DNA from: Alphaproteobacteria bacterium
GTDB lineage: Bacteria > Pseudomonadota > Alphaproteobacteria > Ferrovibrionales > Ferrovibrionaceae
Length of the DNA: 64,000 nt
Direction: 5' to 3'
Assembly: GCA_018336035.1 (NCBI GenBank)
Contig: JAGXRD010000043.1
Span: 1 to 64,000, forward strand
A program made the position numbers and the translations under genes. Positions 33,481 through 41,361 of the stretch are shown in pieces (the first letter of the stretch is position 1; each line of letters opens with the position of its first letter). The notes beneath the pieces were generated by a model. It was not told the origin of the DNA, searched no databases, and saw only the letters and a list, made by a program, of their open reading frames with translations.

Positions 33481-33626
33481 GCCGCAGAATTAGCCCGTTG
33501 CCTGCGTCATGGGCAAATGAGAAACACGCCCACGGGGCTTGAGGAATATTCCCGTACTCCGACACTTGCTGTAGGCTGGCGCGCAATGGCGGAGGCAATC
33601 CGCCGTGAGCCATCCTTGGAGCCTTC

Positions 33627-34361
33627 ATGCGCTGGCGCGTCCTTGTCGCAATCGTGACCGCCGGTCTGCTGTTCCACGTGCCGTCTTCAGACGCGGCCGA
33701 GGTCTGGCGCATCGCCTGCGACGACAATTTCCCGCCCTATAACTTTGTCGATGGCGACAAGGTGGTCGGCCTTGATGCCGAGATCGTCGCTGCCCTGGTG
33801 AAACAGGCCGGCGCCGAGGTGGATTTCGAGCCGCAGCCCTGGAGCCGCGTGCAGGACATGCTGGAACGCGGGGAGGTCGATGCCGCCTTCCAGTTTGTCG
33901 GCCGGCCCGACCGGTTCGAGAAATATTTCATGATCGGGCCGCATCGCATGGGGCGCACCGTGTTTGCCGCACGCAGCGACCGCGACATTGCGGTGCGCGG
34001 CCTGGATGACCTGCGCGGTTATCGTATCGGCACCGTGCGCGGCTACACTTATGGCGCGGCCTTCGATGGCGCGACGCATCTGAGCAAGGACATGACGGCG
34101 GGCGACAACCTGCAACTGGTGCGCATGCTGGTGGCCGGCCGCGTCGACCTGATCATCGGCGACCGCGAGGCGCTGATGCATTTCGCGCGCAACGCCGGTC
34201 TGCATACACAGATGCAGGTGCTGCAGCCGGCCTTCTCCGAAGTGCCGCGCTATATCGCCGTGCCGCGCAGCAAACCGGAGATTGCCGCGCGGCTTGAAAA
34301 GGCACTGACCGATCTGCGCCGCAACGGCCGGCTGGCGGAGATTCTGCGGCGCTGGGAGTAG
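33627..34361 (+). CDS. Periplasmic solute-binding protein, SBP_bac_3 type (copy 1 of tandem pair)
   Basis: The 244-residue exported protein has a signal peptide (about 1-23, ending DAA) and the amino-acid-binding fold starting VWRIACDDNFPPYNFVDG. It keeps VVGLDAEIVAALVKQAGA and IGTVRGYTYG. No ABC permease or ATPase gene is nearby. It is about half identical by eye to the next gene, so the pair arose by duplication. Orphan proteins of this kind may act as sensors or as partners of a distant transporter. Confidence 0.85.
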   Translation: MRWRVLVAIVTAGLLFHVPSSDAAEVWRIACDDNFPPYNFVDGDKVVGLDAEIVAALVKQAGAEVDFEPQPWSRVQDMLERGEVDAAFQFVGRPDRFEKYFMIGPHRMGRTVFAARSDRDIAVRGLDDLRGYRIGTVRGYTYGAAFDGATHLSKDMTAGDNLQLVRMLVAGRVDLIIGDREALMHFARNAGLHTQMQVLQPAFSEVPRYIAVPRSKPEIAARLEKALTDLRRNGRLAEILRRWE

Positions 34362-34495
34362 GGGCGAGAGAGTCGCCTGCCGCGTGGTTCGTCCGGCTGC
34401 GTATTATCGCTTCTTTAGGCTGCGTTGGCCGCGGTTGGTGCTAGACCTGCGCTTACGGCACCTGCCTCTGCGGCCCAGCCGTCAGAAAGGCTTCC

Positions 34496-35224
34496 ATGCG
34501 TTCCCTCTGGATTGCGATGATGGCCGCGCTGCTGGCGCTGCCAGTCCCGTCGGCGCGCGCCGAGATATGGACGATCGCCTGCGACGACAATTTTGCGCCC
34601 TACAATTTCTTCGAGGGCAAGGCGCTGGTCGGCATCGATATCGACCTCGTCACCGCCCTGGTGCGACAGGCCGGCGCTGAACCGCGCTTCGAGGCGATGG
34701 CCTGGAATCGCGTGCGCGACAAACTGGAGCGCGACCAGGTCGATGCCGCGTTTCAGTTCGTCGGCCTGCCCGAGCGGTTCGAGAAATATCACATGATCGG
34801 CCCGTATCGCACCGGCCGCACGGTCTTTGCCGTACAGCGCAATACACCCGCCAGCTTCGATCGCTACGACGACCTGCAGCGCTATATCATCGGTCTGGTC
34901 AATGGCTTCAGTTACGGCGTGCCTTTCGACACCGACCCGTCGTTGCGCAAGGACAGTACGGCGGGCGACAACCGCCAGCTCCTGCGCATGCTGTCGGCCG
35001 GCCGTGTGACGCTCGCCATCGGCGACGAAAGAACCCTGCTTCATATCATCCGGAAGGAGCAGCTGCAGGACCAGATCACCTTCCTGCCGCGCGCCTTCAA
35101 CGAGATCGAACGTTATATCGCTGTGCCGCGCAGCCGGCCGCAGATTGCCGCACGGCTGGAACTGGCGCTCTCTGACCTGCAGGTGAATGGCGGGCTGGCG
35201 GAGATTTTGCGGCGCTGGGAGTAG
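34496..35224 (+). CDS. Periplasmic solute-binding protein, SBP_bac_3 type (copy 2)
   Basis: The 242-residue paralog of the preceding gene has a signal peptide (about 1-22, ending ARA) and the conserved WTIACDDNFAPYNFFEGK, LVGIDIDLVTALVRQAGAE, DAAFQFVGLPERFEKYHMIGP and ILRRWE end. Differences cluster in the ligand-facing hinge region (NGFSYG in place of RGYTYG), so it may bind another ligand. A 134-nt spacer separates the copies, room for its own promoter. Confidence 0.85.
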   Translation: MRSLWIAMMAALLALPVPSARAEIWTIACDDNFAPYNFFEGKALVGIDIDLVTALVRQAGAEPRFEAMAWNRVRDKLERDQVDAAFQFVGLPERFEKYHMIGPYRTGRTVFAVQRNTPASFDRYDDLQRYIIGLVNGFSYGVPFDTDPSLRKDSTAGDNRQLLRMLSAGRVTLAIGDERTLLHIIRKEQLQDQITFLPRAFNEIERYIAVPRSRPQIAARLELALSDLQVNGGLAEILRRWE

Positions 35225-35238
35225 GGGCGGAGTAAAGG

Positions 35239-35343
35239 CCCTCACCCTCCCACGCTTCGCGCGGGCCCCTCCCTCTCCCGCTATCGCGGGCGAGGGATGA
35301 AGAAGCTCCCTCTCCCGCTTGCGGGAGAGGGTTGGGGTGAGGG
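35239..35343. repeat. Palindromic GC-rich repeat, copy 2
   Basis: Same ends (CCCTCACCCTCCC and GGGGTGAGGG) and internal CCTCCCTCTCCCGC / GCGGGAGAGGG arms as the copy at 30620-30723. It lies between convergent genes, where its hairpin could terminate transcription. Confidence 0.85.
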
Positions 35344-35345
35344 GC

Positions 35346-35849
35346 TTACTTCTGCTTCTTCAGCTTCATCACCACCTCGATCAACTGGTCGGCCACCTGG
35401 CCCCAGCCTTCGTGGAAGCCCATCTGCTCATGCGCCTGCAGGTCTTCATCCGACCAGTGGCGGGCGCGCGCCGTATACAGCGTCTTGCCGTTGCCGAGGT
35501 CTTCAAAGGTGGTGATCGCCACCATGAAGGCCTTGTCGGTCGGCTGCCAGCCCGGCGTGAAAGCGTCGGTCGAGACGATGCGCTGATTCGGCACCACCTC
35601 GAGGAAGACGCCGTCGAGCGGGTATTCCGGGCCGCCCCCCTCTGCTGTGGCGGGGTCCTTCATCAGCGCCTGGAACCGGCCACCGGCGCGGAAGTCGATT
35701 TCAATGGCGGTGGTGGTCAGCGGTCGGGGTGCAAACCACTCGGTCAGATGCTCGGTCCAGGCCTTGTAAACCAGGGCGGGCGGCGCATCGATCTCGCGGG
35801 TCAGCGACAGTTCGCGCTTGGTGGTCTGCGTGTTGGTCATGGCGTTCAT
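35346..35849 (-). CDS. SRPBCC/AHSA1-domain protein
   Basis: The 167-residue protein has a START/AHSA1 fold: LTREIDAPPALVYKAWTEH, then FAPRPLTTTAIEIDFRAGGRFQALM, and the C-terminal helix MGFHEGWGQVADQLIEVV. Such proteins bind small hydrophobic ligands and are often beside ECF sigma/DGPF genes, as here. AAAGGA lies about 8 nt upstream of the ATG at 35849, which decides this start. Its exact ligand is unknown. Confidence 0.88.
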   Translation of the reverse strand: MNAMTNTQTTKRELSLTREIDAPPALVYKAWTEHLTEWFAPRPLTTTAIEIDFRAGGRFQALMKDPATAEGGGPEYPLDGVFLEVVPNQRIVSTDAFTPGWQPTDKAFMVAITTFEDLGNGKTLYTARARHWSDEDLQAHEQMGFHEGWGQVADQLIEVVMKLKKQK

Positions 35850-35924
35850 CTCTCGGGTCCTTTGCGGGGTTGATACCTCAAGGACGGTGACGGGGATCGC
35901 AATCCGACAGGGCCGCAAAAAATA

Positions 35925-37175
35925 TCAGGCAGTTTTCGACAGCTTATCCAGATGCTGGCGGATATGGGCGGCCTCGGCTGGGGTCCGCGCCAGCGCAATG
36001 GCCCGGTCGAAGGCGATGCGGGCTTCATCGTTGCGGCCGAGCTGCTGCAGCAGCGCGCCTTTTACGCCGAAGAAATAGAAGTAATTTGCCAGTGCCGGCG
36101 CCAGCGGCGCGATCATGTCGAGGGCGGCCTCAGGCGAGTCCGCCTTGGAGACCGCGACGGCGCGGTTGAGTGCGATCACCGGCGAGGGCTGCATCTTTTC
36201 CAGCGTTTCATACAGCTGCACGATCTGCGTCCAGTCGGTGTCTTCAGGTTTTGCCGCGCGCGCATGCAAGGCGGCGATGGCGGCCTGCACCTGCATCGGG
36301 CCGGGCCGCTGGTGCCGGATCGCCTTGTCGAGCAGGGCAAGGCCTTCCTGGATCAGGTCGGCATCCCAGCGCGAGCGGTCCTGATCGTCCAGCAGCACGA
36401 TCTGGCCGGCGGTATCAAGGCGTGCTGCGGCGCGCGCATGCTGCAGCAGCATCAGCGCGGCGAGACCCATGATCTCGGGTTCGGAGGGAAACAGCCGCAG
36501 CAGCAGGCGGGCCAGCCGGATAGCTTCCAGGCAGAGCGGCTGGCGGATCAGCGCATCGCCGCCGCTGGCGGAATAGCCTTCGTTGAACAGCAGATACAGC
36601 ATCGCCGCCACCACGCCCAGCCGCTCGGCGCGGTCGGCGGCGCCCGGCGTGGCAAAGGCAATGTCGGCTTCGCCGATGCGGCGCTTGGCGCGGGTGATGC
36701 GCTGCTCCATGGCACTTTCGCTGACCAGGAAGGCGCTGGCGATCTCGGCCACCGTCAGGCCCGACACGATGCGTAATGCCAATGCAATCTGCTGCGTATT
36801 CGGCAGATCGGGATGGCAGCAGATGAACAGCAGCCGCAGGATGTCGTCGCGATACTGCGCGCCATCCAGCCGCTCGGCCATGTCGTCCTGCACATCCTCG
36901 CCGTCGGTCAGGCTGTCATCTTCGGGCAGCGCGACATGCTTCAGGCTGCGGCGCGCGGCATCGACGCCGGAATTGCGGCCGACGAAAATCAGCCAGGCGG
37001 CTGGATCGCGCGGCGGGCCTTTCTCGGGCCAGTTTTGCAGGGCGCGCAGGCAGGCTTCCTGGAAGGCTTCTTCCGCACGATCCAGATCGCCGCGGAAATA
37101 GCGCAGCAATGCGGCCACCGCCTGTGGACGGGCGGATTTCAGCGCAGTGTCGATCCAGGTCAGGTCGGTGGTCAC
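35925..37175 (-). CDS. ECF-family sigma factor with TPR-like C-terminal extension (ECF42-like)
   Basis: The 416-residue protein has sigma region 2 (about 20-85; DRAEEAFQEACLRALQNWP), region 4 (about 115-175; GLTVAEIASAFLVSESAMEQRITRAKRRI) and a long helical extension (about 180-416; LYLLFNEGY, ALNRAVAVSKADSPEAAL, DEARIAFDRAIALARTPAE). This extension plus a neighbouring DGPF protein is the hallmark of group ECF42. No anti-sigma factor is near; in this group the extension itself is thought to control activity. It starts at GTG and overlaps the DGPF gene by 4 nt (GTGA). Confidence 0.9.
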   Translation of the reverse strand: MTTDLTWIDTALKSARPQAVAALLRYFRGDLDRAEEAFQEACLRALQNWPEKGPPRDPAAWLIFVGRNSGVDAARRSLKHVALPEDDSLTDGEDVQDDMAERLDGAQYRDDILRLLFICCHPDLPNTQQIALALRIVSGLTVAEIASAFLVSESAMEQRITRAKRRIGEADIAFATPGAADRAERLGVVAAMLYLLFNEGYSASGGDALIRQPLCLEAIRLARLLLRLFPSEPEIMGLAALMLLQHARAAARLDTAGQIVLLDDQDRSRWDADLIQEGLALLDKAIRHQRPGPMQVQAAIAALHARAAKPEDTDWTQIVQLYETLEKMQPSPVIALNRAVAVSKADSPEAALDMIAPLAPALANYFYFFGVKGALLQQLGRNDEARIAFDRAIALARTPAEAAHIRQHLDKLSKTA

Positions 37176-37564
37176 GAAATCATGGTCTCCCGTTTCACGT
37201 TATCGGGGATGAAGGCGCGCAGCGGCCGGATCTCGAAGGCGCCGCTGCCGCCATCGCCGTTTTTGCCGGCCATCTGGCGCGCGACCTCGACGGCCTCGTC
37301 CAGCGAGGCGACATCGATCACATACAGGCCGAGCAGCTGTTCCTTGGTTTCGGCGAACGGTCCGTCGATCACGATGGGTTCGGCGCCGTAACGCACGGTG
37401 GTTGCGGCCGTGGTGTTCATCAGCCGCAGCACGGGGCCAAGCTGGCCTTTCTCGGCCAGCCTGTCGGTCACGCTGCGGCGTTTGGCGATCACCGCGTCGT
37501 CCTTGGCCTTGGGCCAGGCGTCGACGGCGGCTTCATCGTTGTAGCAAAGGATGGCGTAAAGCAT
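37172..37564 (-). CDS. YciI/DGPF-domain protein
   Basis: The 130-residue protein carries the name-giving motif DGPFAETKEQLLGLYVID and the terminal EIRPL of this YciI-related family. It is placed directly upstream of the ECF sigma gene, overlapping it by 4 nt, and GGAAG lies about 8 nt before its ATG. In ECF42 systems such genes are the main target and partner of the sigma factor. Catalytic activity is unknown. Confidence 0.92.
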   Translation of the reverse strand: MLYAILCYNDEAAVDAWPKAKDDAVIAKRRSVTDRLAEKGQLGPVLRLMNTTAATTVRYGAEPIVIDGPFAETKEQLLGLYVIDVASLDEAVEVARQMAGKNGDGGSGAFEIRPLRAFIPDNVKRETMIS

Positions 37565-37669
37565 CGGTGCGGCTTCCTGTTGACTCCAAGGACGCGGGAG
37601 TATGGCCCAATCCGACAGCGCACCGACAGGGATGAAGAAAAATTCGTGTCATGCCGTAAAATGGCAGTG

Positions 37670-37698
37670 CCATACGTTGGTATGGAGACCGCCATACC
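37670..37698. promoter_or_regulatory. Triple CCATAC/GTATGG operator-like array upstream of AOX
   Basis: CCATAC (37670-37675), GGTATGG (37679-37685) and CCATACC (37692-37698) form two overlapping inverted repeats; GGTATGG-N6-CCATACC is perfect over 7 bp per arm. The array lies about 95 nt before the AOX start and is probably a regulator-binding site or part of the promoter region. The regulator is unknown. Confidence 0.55.
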
Positions 37699-37792
37699 AA
37701 AAGGGCCAGAATCCTGAGGAAATCCAGCTTCCGGCCGTGGCACTGCTCCACTAGGCTGGCAGACAGCAAGCCAGCCCCGACAGGAAACCCGC

Positions 37793-38458
37793 ATGACAAC
37801 CGCCTCAGCCAGCGACACCACGCGACATCACGTCCCGCAGGATTTTTCCGACCGCTTCGCGCTCGGTCTGGTGAAATTCATGCGCGTCTTCGCCGATGCC
37901 TTTTTCGCCAAACGCTATGGCCATCGCGCCGTGGTGCTGGAAACCGTGGCGGCGGTGCCGGGCATGGTCGGCGGCATGCTGGTGCATCTGAAAAGCTTGC
38001 GCCGCATGAAGGATGATCGCGGCTGGATCCACACCCTGCTCGAAGAAGCCGAGAACGAGCGCATGCATCTGATGGTCTTCGCCACCATCGCCAAACCCAA
38101 CGCCTTCGAACGCCTGCTGGTGCTGCTGGTGCAGGGCGGCTTCTTCAACGCCTTCTTCGTGCTGTATCTCGTCGCGCCCAAGACCGCGCATCGCGTGGTG
38201 GGCTATCTCGAGGAAGAAGCGGTGGTCAGCTACACGCAGTATCTGGAAGAGATCGATGCCGGCCGGCAGGAGAATATCCCGGCGCCGCGCATCGCCATCG
38301 ACTACTGGAAACTGCCCGAGGATGCGCGGCTGCGCGATGTGGTGCTGGCGACCCGGACGGACGAGGGCAACCACCGCGACGTCAATCACCGCTTCGCCGA
38401 TGTGCTGGCCGGCGAGCGGCCGGGGGCGAAGCCGGCGGAAGGCGGGCCGGCGGTTTAA
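37793..38458 (+). CDS. aox: Alternative oxidase (diiron, cyanide-insensitive ubiquinol oxidase)
   Basis: The 221-residue protein carries all alternative oxidase diiron motifs: LET (E50), NERMHL (E89, H92), LEEEAV (E140-E142) and [10 protein letters not shown] (E191, H194). The enzyme oxidises ubiquinol and reduces oxygen to water without pumping protons. It is membrane bound through hydrophobic surface helices and has no signal. AOX is scattered among alphaproteobacteria and close to the mitochondrial form. GGAAA lies 6 nt before the ATG. An operator-like array lies upstream, and a bd/CIO oxidase operon lies elsewhere in the window. Confidence 0.93.
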   Translation: MTTASASDTTRHHVPQDFSDRFALGLVKFMRVFADAFFAKRYGHRAVVLETVAAVPGMVGGMLVHLKSLRRMKDDRGWIHTLLEEAENERMHLMVFATIAKPNAFERLLVLLVQGGFFNAFFVLYLVAPKTAHRVVGYLEEEAVVSYTQYLEEIDAGRQENIPAPRIAIDYWKLPEDARLRDVVLATRTDEGNHRDVNHRFADVLAGERPGAKPAEGGPAV

Positions 38459-38466
38459 GCCGCATA

Positions 38467-38527
38467 CATAAGTATTCATGGGTTTGCTGGCTTGAAGGCC
38501 GGAAATTGTTCCCTATATGTACTTATG
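38467..38527. repeat. CATAAGTA / TACTTATG inverted pair
   Basis: CATAAGTA (38467-38474) and TACTTATG (38520-38527) are perfect reverse complements 45 nt apart, just before a phased repeat. The spacing suits either a looped operator pair or chance. Confidence 0.35.
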
Positions 38528-38536
38528 CGTGTATCG

Positions 38537-38683
38537 CGAACCGCAACGAAGCCAAACGAACACCAACGAACCCAAACGAGCTGCAACGAACCTGACTCAG
38601 CACCGAATGAACCTGAATGAGCCTCAAATAGACCTGAGTCAGCACCCAATAGACCTGACTCGACCCGAAACGGACCTGACTCG
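38537..38683. repeat. Helically phased tandem repeat (10/21-bp units) before cmk
   Basis: About fourteen degenerate GAACC-type units occur. The first five are exactly 10 bp apart (GAACCGCAAC, GAAGCCAAAC, GAACACCAAC, GAACCCAAAC, GAGCTGCAAC). The rest alternate 10 and 11 bp, giving 21-bp units such as AGACCTGAGTCAGCACCCAAT. The period equals two helical turns, so equivalent bases face the same side of the DNA. The array fills most of the AOX-cmk gap. Units drift in sequence but keep register. Confidence 0.75.
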
Positions 38684-38734
38684 TCCCCGGCCGGACTCTT
38701 GTTTCCGGCTCCCCCGGCAGGTAGCAAAGCGCCC

Positions 38735-39388
38735 ATGACCGTTTCTTCTGTTGTGATTGCCGTCGATGGTCCCGTTGCGGCCGGTAAGGGCACCCTGGCC
38801 CGCCGGCTGGCCGACAGATACGGCTATGCCTATCTCGATACCGGATCGCTCTACCGCGCGGTCGGCTCCCGCGTGCTGCGCGCCGGCGGCGATCCGGCCG
38901 ATGCCGATTTTGCCGCCAAGATGGCGGAATCGCTGGAAGAGTCCGATCTGGCCGCCACCGATCTGCGCAGCGAGACCGTCGGCCTGGCGGCCTCCAGGGT
39001 CGCTATCGTGCCGGGCGTGCGGGCCGCGCTTCTCGAGTATCAGCGGCGCTTCGCCTTTGCCCCGCCGGGCGGCAAGCCGGGCGCCGTGCTGGATGGCCGC
39101 GATATCGGCACTGTTGTCTGCCCCGACGCCGCCGTGAAGCTGTTTGTCACGGCGCGGGACGACGTCCGGGCCGCTCGCCGGCATAAGGAGTTGATGGACA
39201 AGGGAGAAAGCGTGACCTTCGAGCGCGTGCTGGCCGATCTGCGTCAGCGCGACGAACAGGACCGCAGCCGCAGCACCGCGCCGCTGCGGCCCGCCGACGA
39301 TGCGCACTTGCTGGATACCTCGGATTTGGCTATAGAAGCCGCCGTTACTGCGGCGGCAGATATAGTCTCCGCCACCCTGAAATCCTGA
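38735..39388 (+). CDS. cmk: Cytidylate kinase
   Basis: The 217-residue enzyme phosphorylates CMP/dCMP with ATP. It has the P-loop [10 protein letters not shown], the [12 protein letters not shown]-binding segment, [10 protein letters not shown] and the RRHKEL lid region. The ATG at 38735 is preferred to an upstream codon at 38699. It precedes rpsA by 121 nt, the usual cmk-rpsA order of proteobacteria; aroA, the common upstream neighbour, is absent. Confidence 0.95.
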   Translation: MTVSSVVIAVDGPVAAGKGTLARRLADRYGYAYLDTGSLYRAVGSRVLRAGGDPADADFAAKMAESLEESDLAATDLRSETVGLAASRVAIVPGVRAALLEYQRRFAFAPPGGKPGAVLDGRDIGTVVCPDAAVKLFVTARDDVRAARRHKELMDKGESVTFERVLADLRQRDEQDRSRSTAPLRPADDAHLLDTSDLAIEAAVTAAADIVSATLKS

Positions 39389-39441
39389 CGCCGGTTTCAG
39401 GCCCAACAACCAACCCTCCGGTCGTTCGCGTCGCGCCGGAT

Positions 39442-39478
39442 GCCTGCATGCCCCTCGGACTTAAGACGTCCGGCAGGC
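39442..39478 (+). promoter_or_regulatory. Leader hairpin of rpsA
   Basis: GCCTGC (39442-39447) pairs with GCAGGC (39473-39478) and CGGAC (39456-39460) with GTCCG (39468-39472). The structure ends 31 nt before the rpsA ATG, and GGAG lies about 5 nt upstream of the start. S1 represses its own translation in E. coli, so a similar role is possible. Confidence 0.5.
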
Positions 39479-39509
39479 CACCAACCCCCGGGGCTCTCTA
39501 GGAGAAAAT

Positions 39510-41240
39510 ATGGCCAAGCGTCCTGCCGTTAAGGCTGCCGCGGAACAGTATTCCGCGGACAACGAGAATTTTGCCGCGCTGCTCGAAGAGTCGTTCACCT
39601 CGTCTTCCGCCATGGAAGGCTCGGTGGTGAAGGGCATCGTCGTCGCGATCGAGAATGATTTTGCCCTCATCGATGTCGGTCTGAAGTGCGAAGGCCGCGT
39701 TCCTGTGAAGGAATTCGCCGGTCCGGGCCGCGCCGCCGAGATCAAGGTGGGCGACGTGGTCGAGGTCTTCCTCGACCGTATTGAAAATGCCATGGGCGAA
39801 GCGGTGATCAGCCGCGACAAGGCCCGCCGTGAAGAAGCCTGGGAAAAGCTGGAGCAGAGCTTCAACGCCAACCAGCGCGTCGAAGGCGTCATCTTCGGCA
39901 AGGTCAAGGGCGGTTTCACCGTCGACCTGTCGGGTGCCGTCGCCTTCCTGCCGGGCAGCCAGGTCGATGTGCGCCCGGTGCGCGACATCGGTCCGCTCAT
40001 GGGCCAGCCGACCGCCTTCCAGATCCTCAAGATGGATCGTCGCCGCGGCAATATCGTTGTCTCGCGTCGCGCCGTGCTCGAAGAGAGCCGCGCCGAAGCC
40101 CGCAGCGAGCTGGTGTCCAACCTCAAGGAAGGCCAGATCCTCGACGGCGTGGTCAAGAACATCACCGATTACGGTGCGTTCGTTGATCTCGGCGGCGTCG
40201 ACGGCTTGCTGCATGTCACCGACATCGCCTGGCGTCGCGTGAACCATCCGTCGGAAGTTCTCTCGATCGGCCAGACCGTCAAGGTGCAGGTCATTCGCGT
40301 GAACCCGGAAACCCAGCGCATCAGCCTCGGCATGAAGCAGCTGGAAGCCGATCCGTGGGAGGGCGTGAAGTCCAAGTATCCGGTCACCGCCCGCTTCATG
40401 GGTCGCGTCACCAACATCACCGACTACGGCGCCTTCGTGGAGCTGGAGCCGGGTGTGGAAGGCCTCGTCCATGTCTCCGAAATGAGCTGGACCAAGAAGA
40501 ACGTCCATCCGGGCAAGATCGTTTCGACCTCGCAGGAAGTCGAAGTGATGGTGCTGGAAGTCGATCCGGCCAAGCGCCGCATCAGCCTCGGCCTGAAGCA
40601 GTGCATGTCGAATCCGTGGGATGCCTTCGCCGAGAAGCATCCGGTCGGTTCGAACATCGAAGGCGAGATCAAGAACATCACCGAATTCGGCCTCTTCATC
40701 GGTCTCGATGGCGGCGTCGACGGCATGGTCCATCTGTCGGATCTCGACTGGAACAAGCCGGGCGAGCAGGCCATCACCGAATACCAGAAGGGCCAGGTGG
40801 TGCAGGCTCAGGTTCTCGACATCGATGTCGAGAAGGAGCGCATCTCGCTGGGCATCAAGCAGCTGGGCAACGATCCGTTCCAGTCGCTCGGTGACCTGAA
40901 GAAGGGCAGCGTCGTCACCTGCACGGTGACCGCGGTCGATCCGAAGGGCATCACCATCGCCGTCGGCGATGGCGTGCAGGGTTACATCCGCCGCACCGAA
41001 CTGAGCCGCGACCGCGACGAACAGCGTCCGGACCGCTTCTCGGTCGGCGACAAGCTGGATGCCAAGATCGTCACCATCGACGGCAAGGCGCGCAAGCTGA
41101 CCCTGTCGGTCAAGGCGCTGGAAATGGAAGAAGACCGCAAGGCGATGGAACAGTTCGGTTCCACCGACTCGGGCGCGTCGCTCGGCGACATCCTGGGGGC
41201 TGCCATGCGCAAGAAGAAGGACGAAGGCGACGTGTCGTAA
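39510..41240 (+). CDS. rpsA: 30S ribosomal protein S1
   Basis: S1 unwinds mRNA and binds it to the small subunit. The 576-residue protein has six S1 RNA-binding repeats; the middle ones show ITDYGAFVDLGGVDGLLHVTDIAWRR, NITDYGAFVELEPGVEGLVHVSEMSW and NITEFGLFIGLDGGVDGMVHLSDLDW. Length and repeat count are typical for alphaproteobacteria. It is followed by an intrinsic terminator. The ihfB gene that often follows rpsA in this class is missing. Confidence 0.97.
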   Translation: MAKRPAVKAAAEQYSADNENFAALLEESFTSSSAMEGSVVKGIVVAIENDFALIDVGLKCEGRVPVKEFAGPGRAAEIKVGDVVEVFLDRIENAMGEAVISRDKARREEAWEKLEQSFNANQRVEGVIFGKVKGGFTVDLSGAVAFLPGSQVDVRPVRDIGPLMGQPTAFQILKMDRRRGNIVVSRRAVLEESRAEARSELVSNLKEGQILDGVVKNITDYGAFVDLGGVDGLLHVTDIAWRRVNHPSEVLSIGQTVKVQVIRVNPETQRISLGMKQLEADPWEGVKSKYPVTARFMGRVTNITDYGAFVELEPGVEGLVHVSEMSWTKKNVHPGKIVSTSQEVEVMVLEVDPAKRRISLGLKQCMSNPWDAFAEKHPVGSNIEGEIKNITEFGLFIGLDGGVDGMVHLSDLDWNKPGEQAITEYQKGQVVQAQVLDIDVEKERISLGIKQLGNDPFQSLGDLKKGSVVTCTVTAVDPKGITIAVGDGVQGYIRRTELSRDRDEQRPDRFSVGDKLDAKIVTIDGKARKLTLSVKALEMEEDRKAMEQFGSTDSGASLGDILGAAMRKKKDEGDVS

Positions 41241-41264
41241 GGCACGCCTTATCGCCTGAAACAG

Positions 41265-41296
41265 AAACCCCGGCGGAGCGATCCACCGGGGTTTTT
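41265..41296 (+). terminator. Intrinsic terminator after rpsA
   Basis: AAACCCCGG (41265-41273) and CCGGGGTTT (41286-41294) pair around a 12-nt loop and run into T residues to 41296. Confidence 0.9.
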
Positions 41297-41361
41297 CTTT
41301 TTGTTGCCTTGCCGTGGCGCTTGTGTCCGAATGTGGGGACAGGGTGTATCCGGGGCGTTCG

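Noticed and set aside
38537-38683. CRISPR array
   Set aside because: Units are 10-21 bp, degenerate and lack spacers of constant length, and no cas gene is near.
38476-38793. Peptides with 7-residue repeats in the phased array, readable on both strands
   Set aside because: Periodicity of 21 bp forces such repeats in any frame. The frames overlap cmk or lack a ribosome site, so I treat the array as DNA structure.
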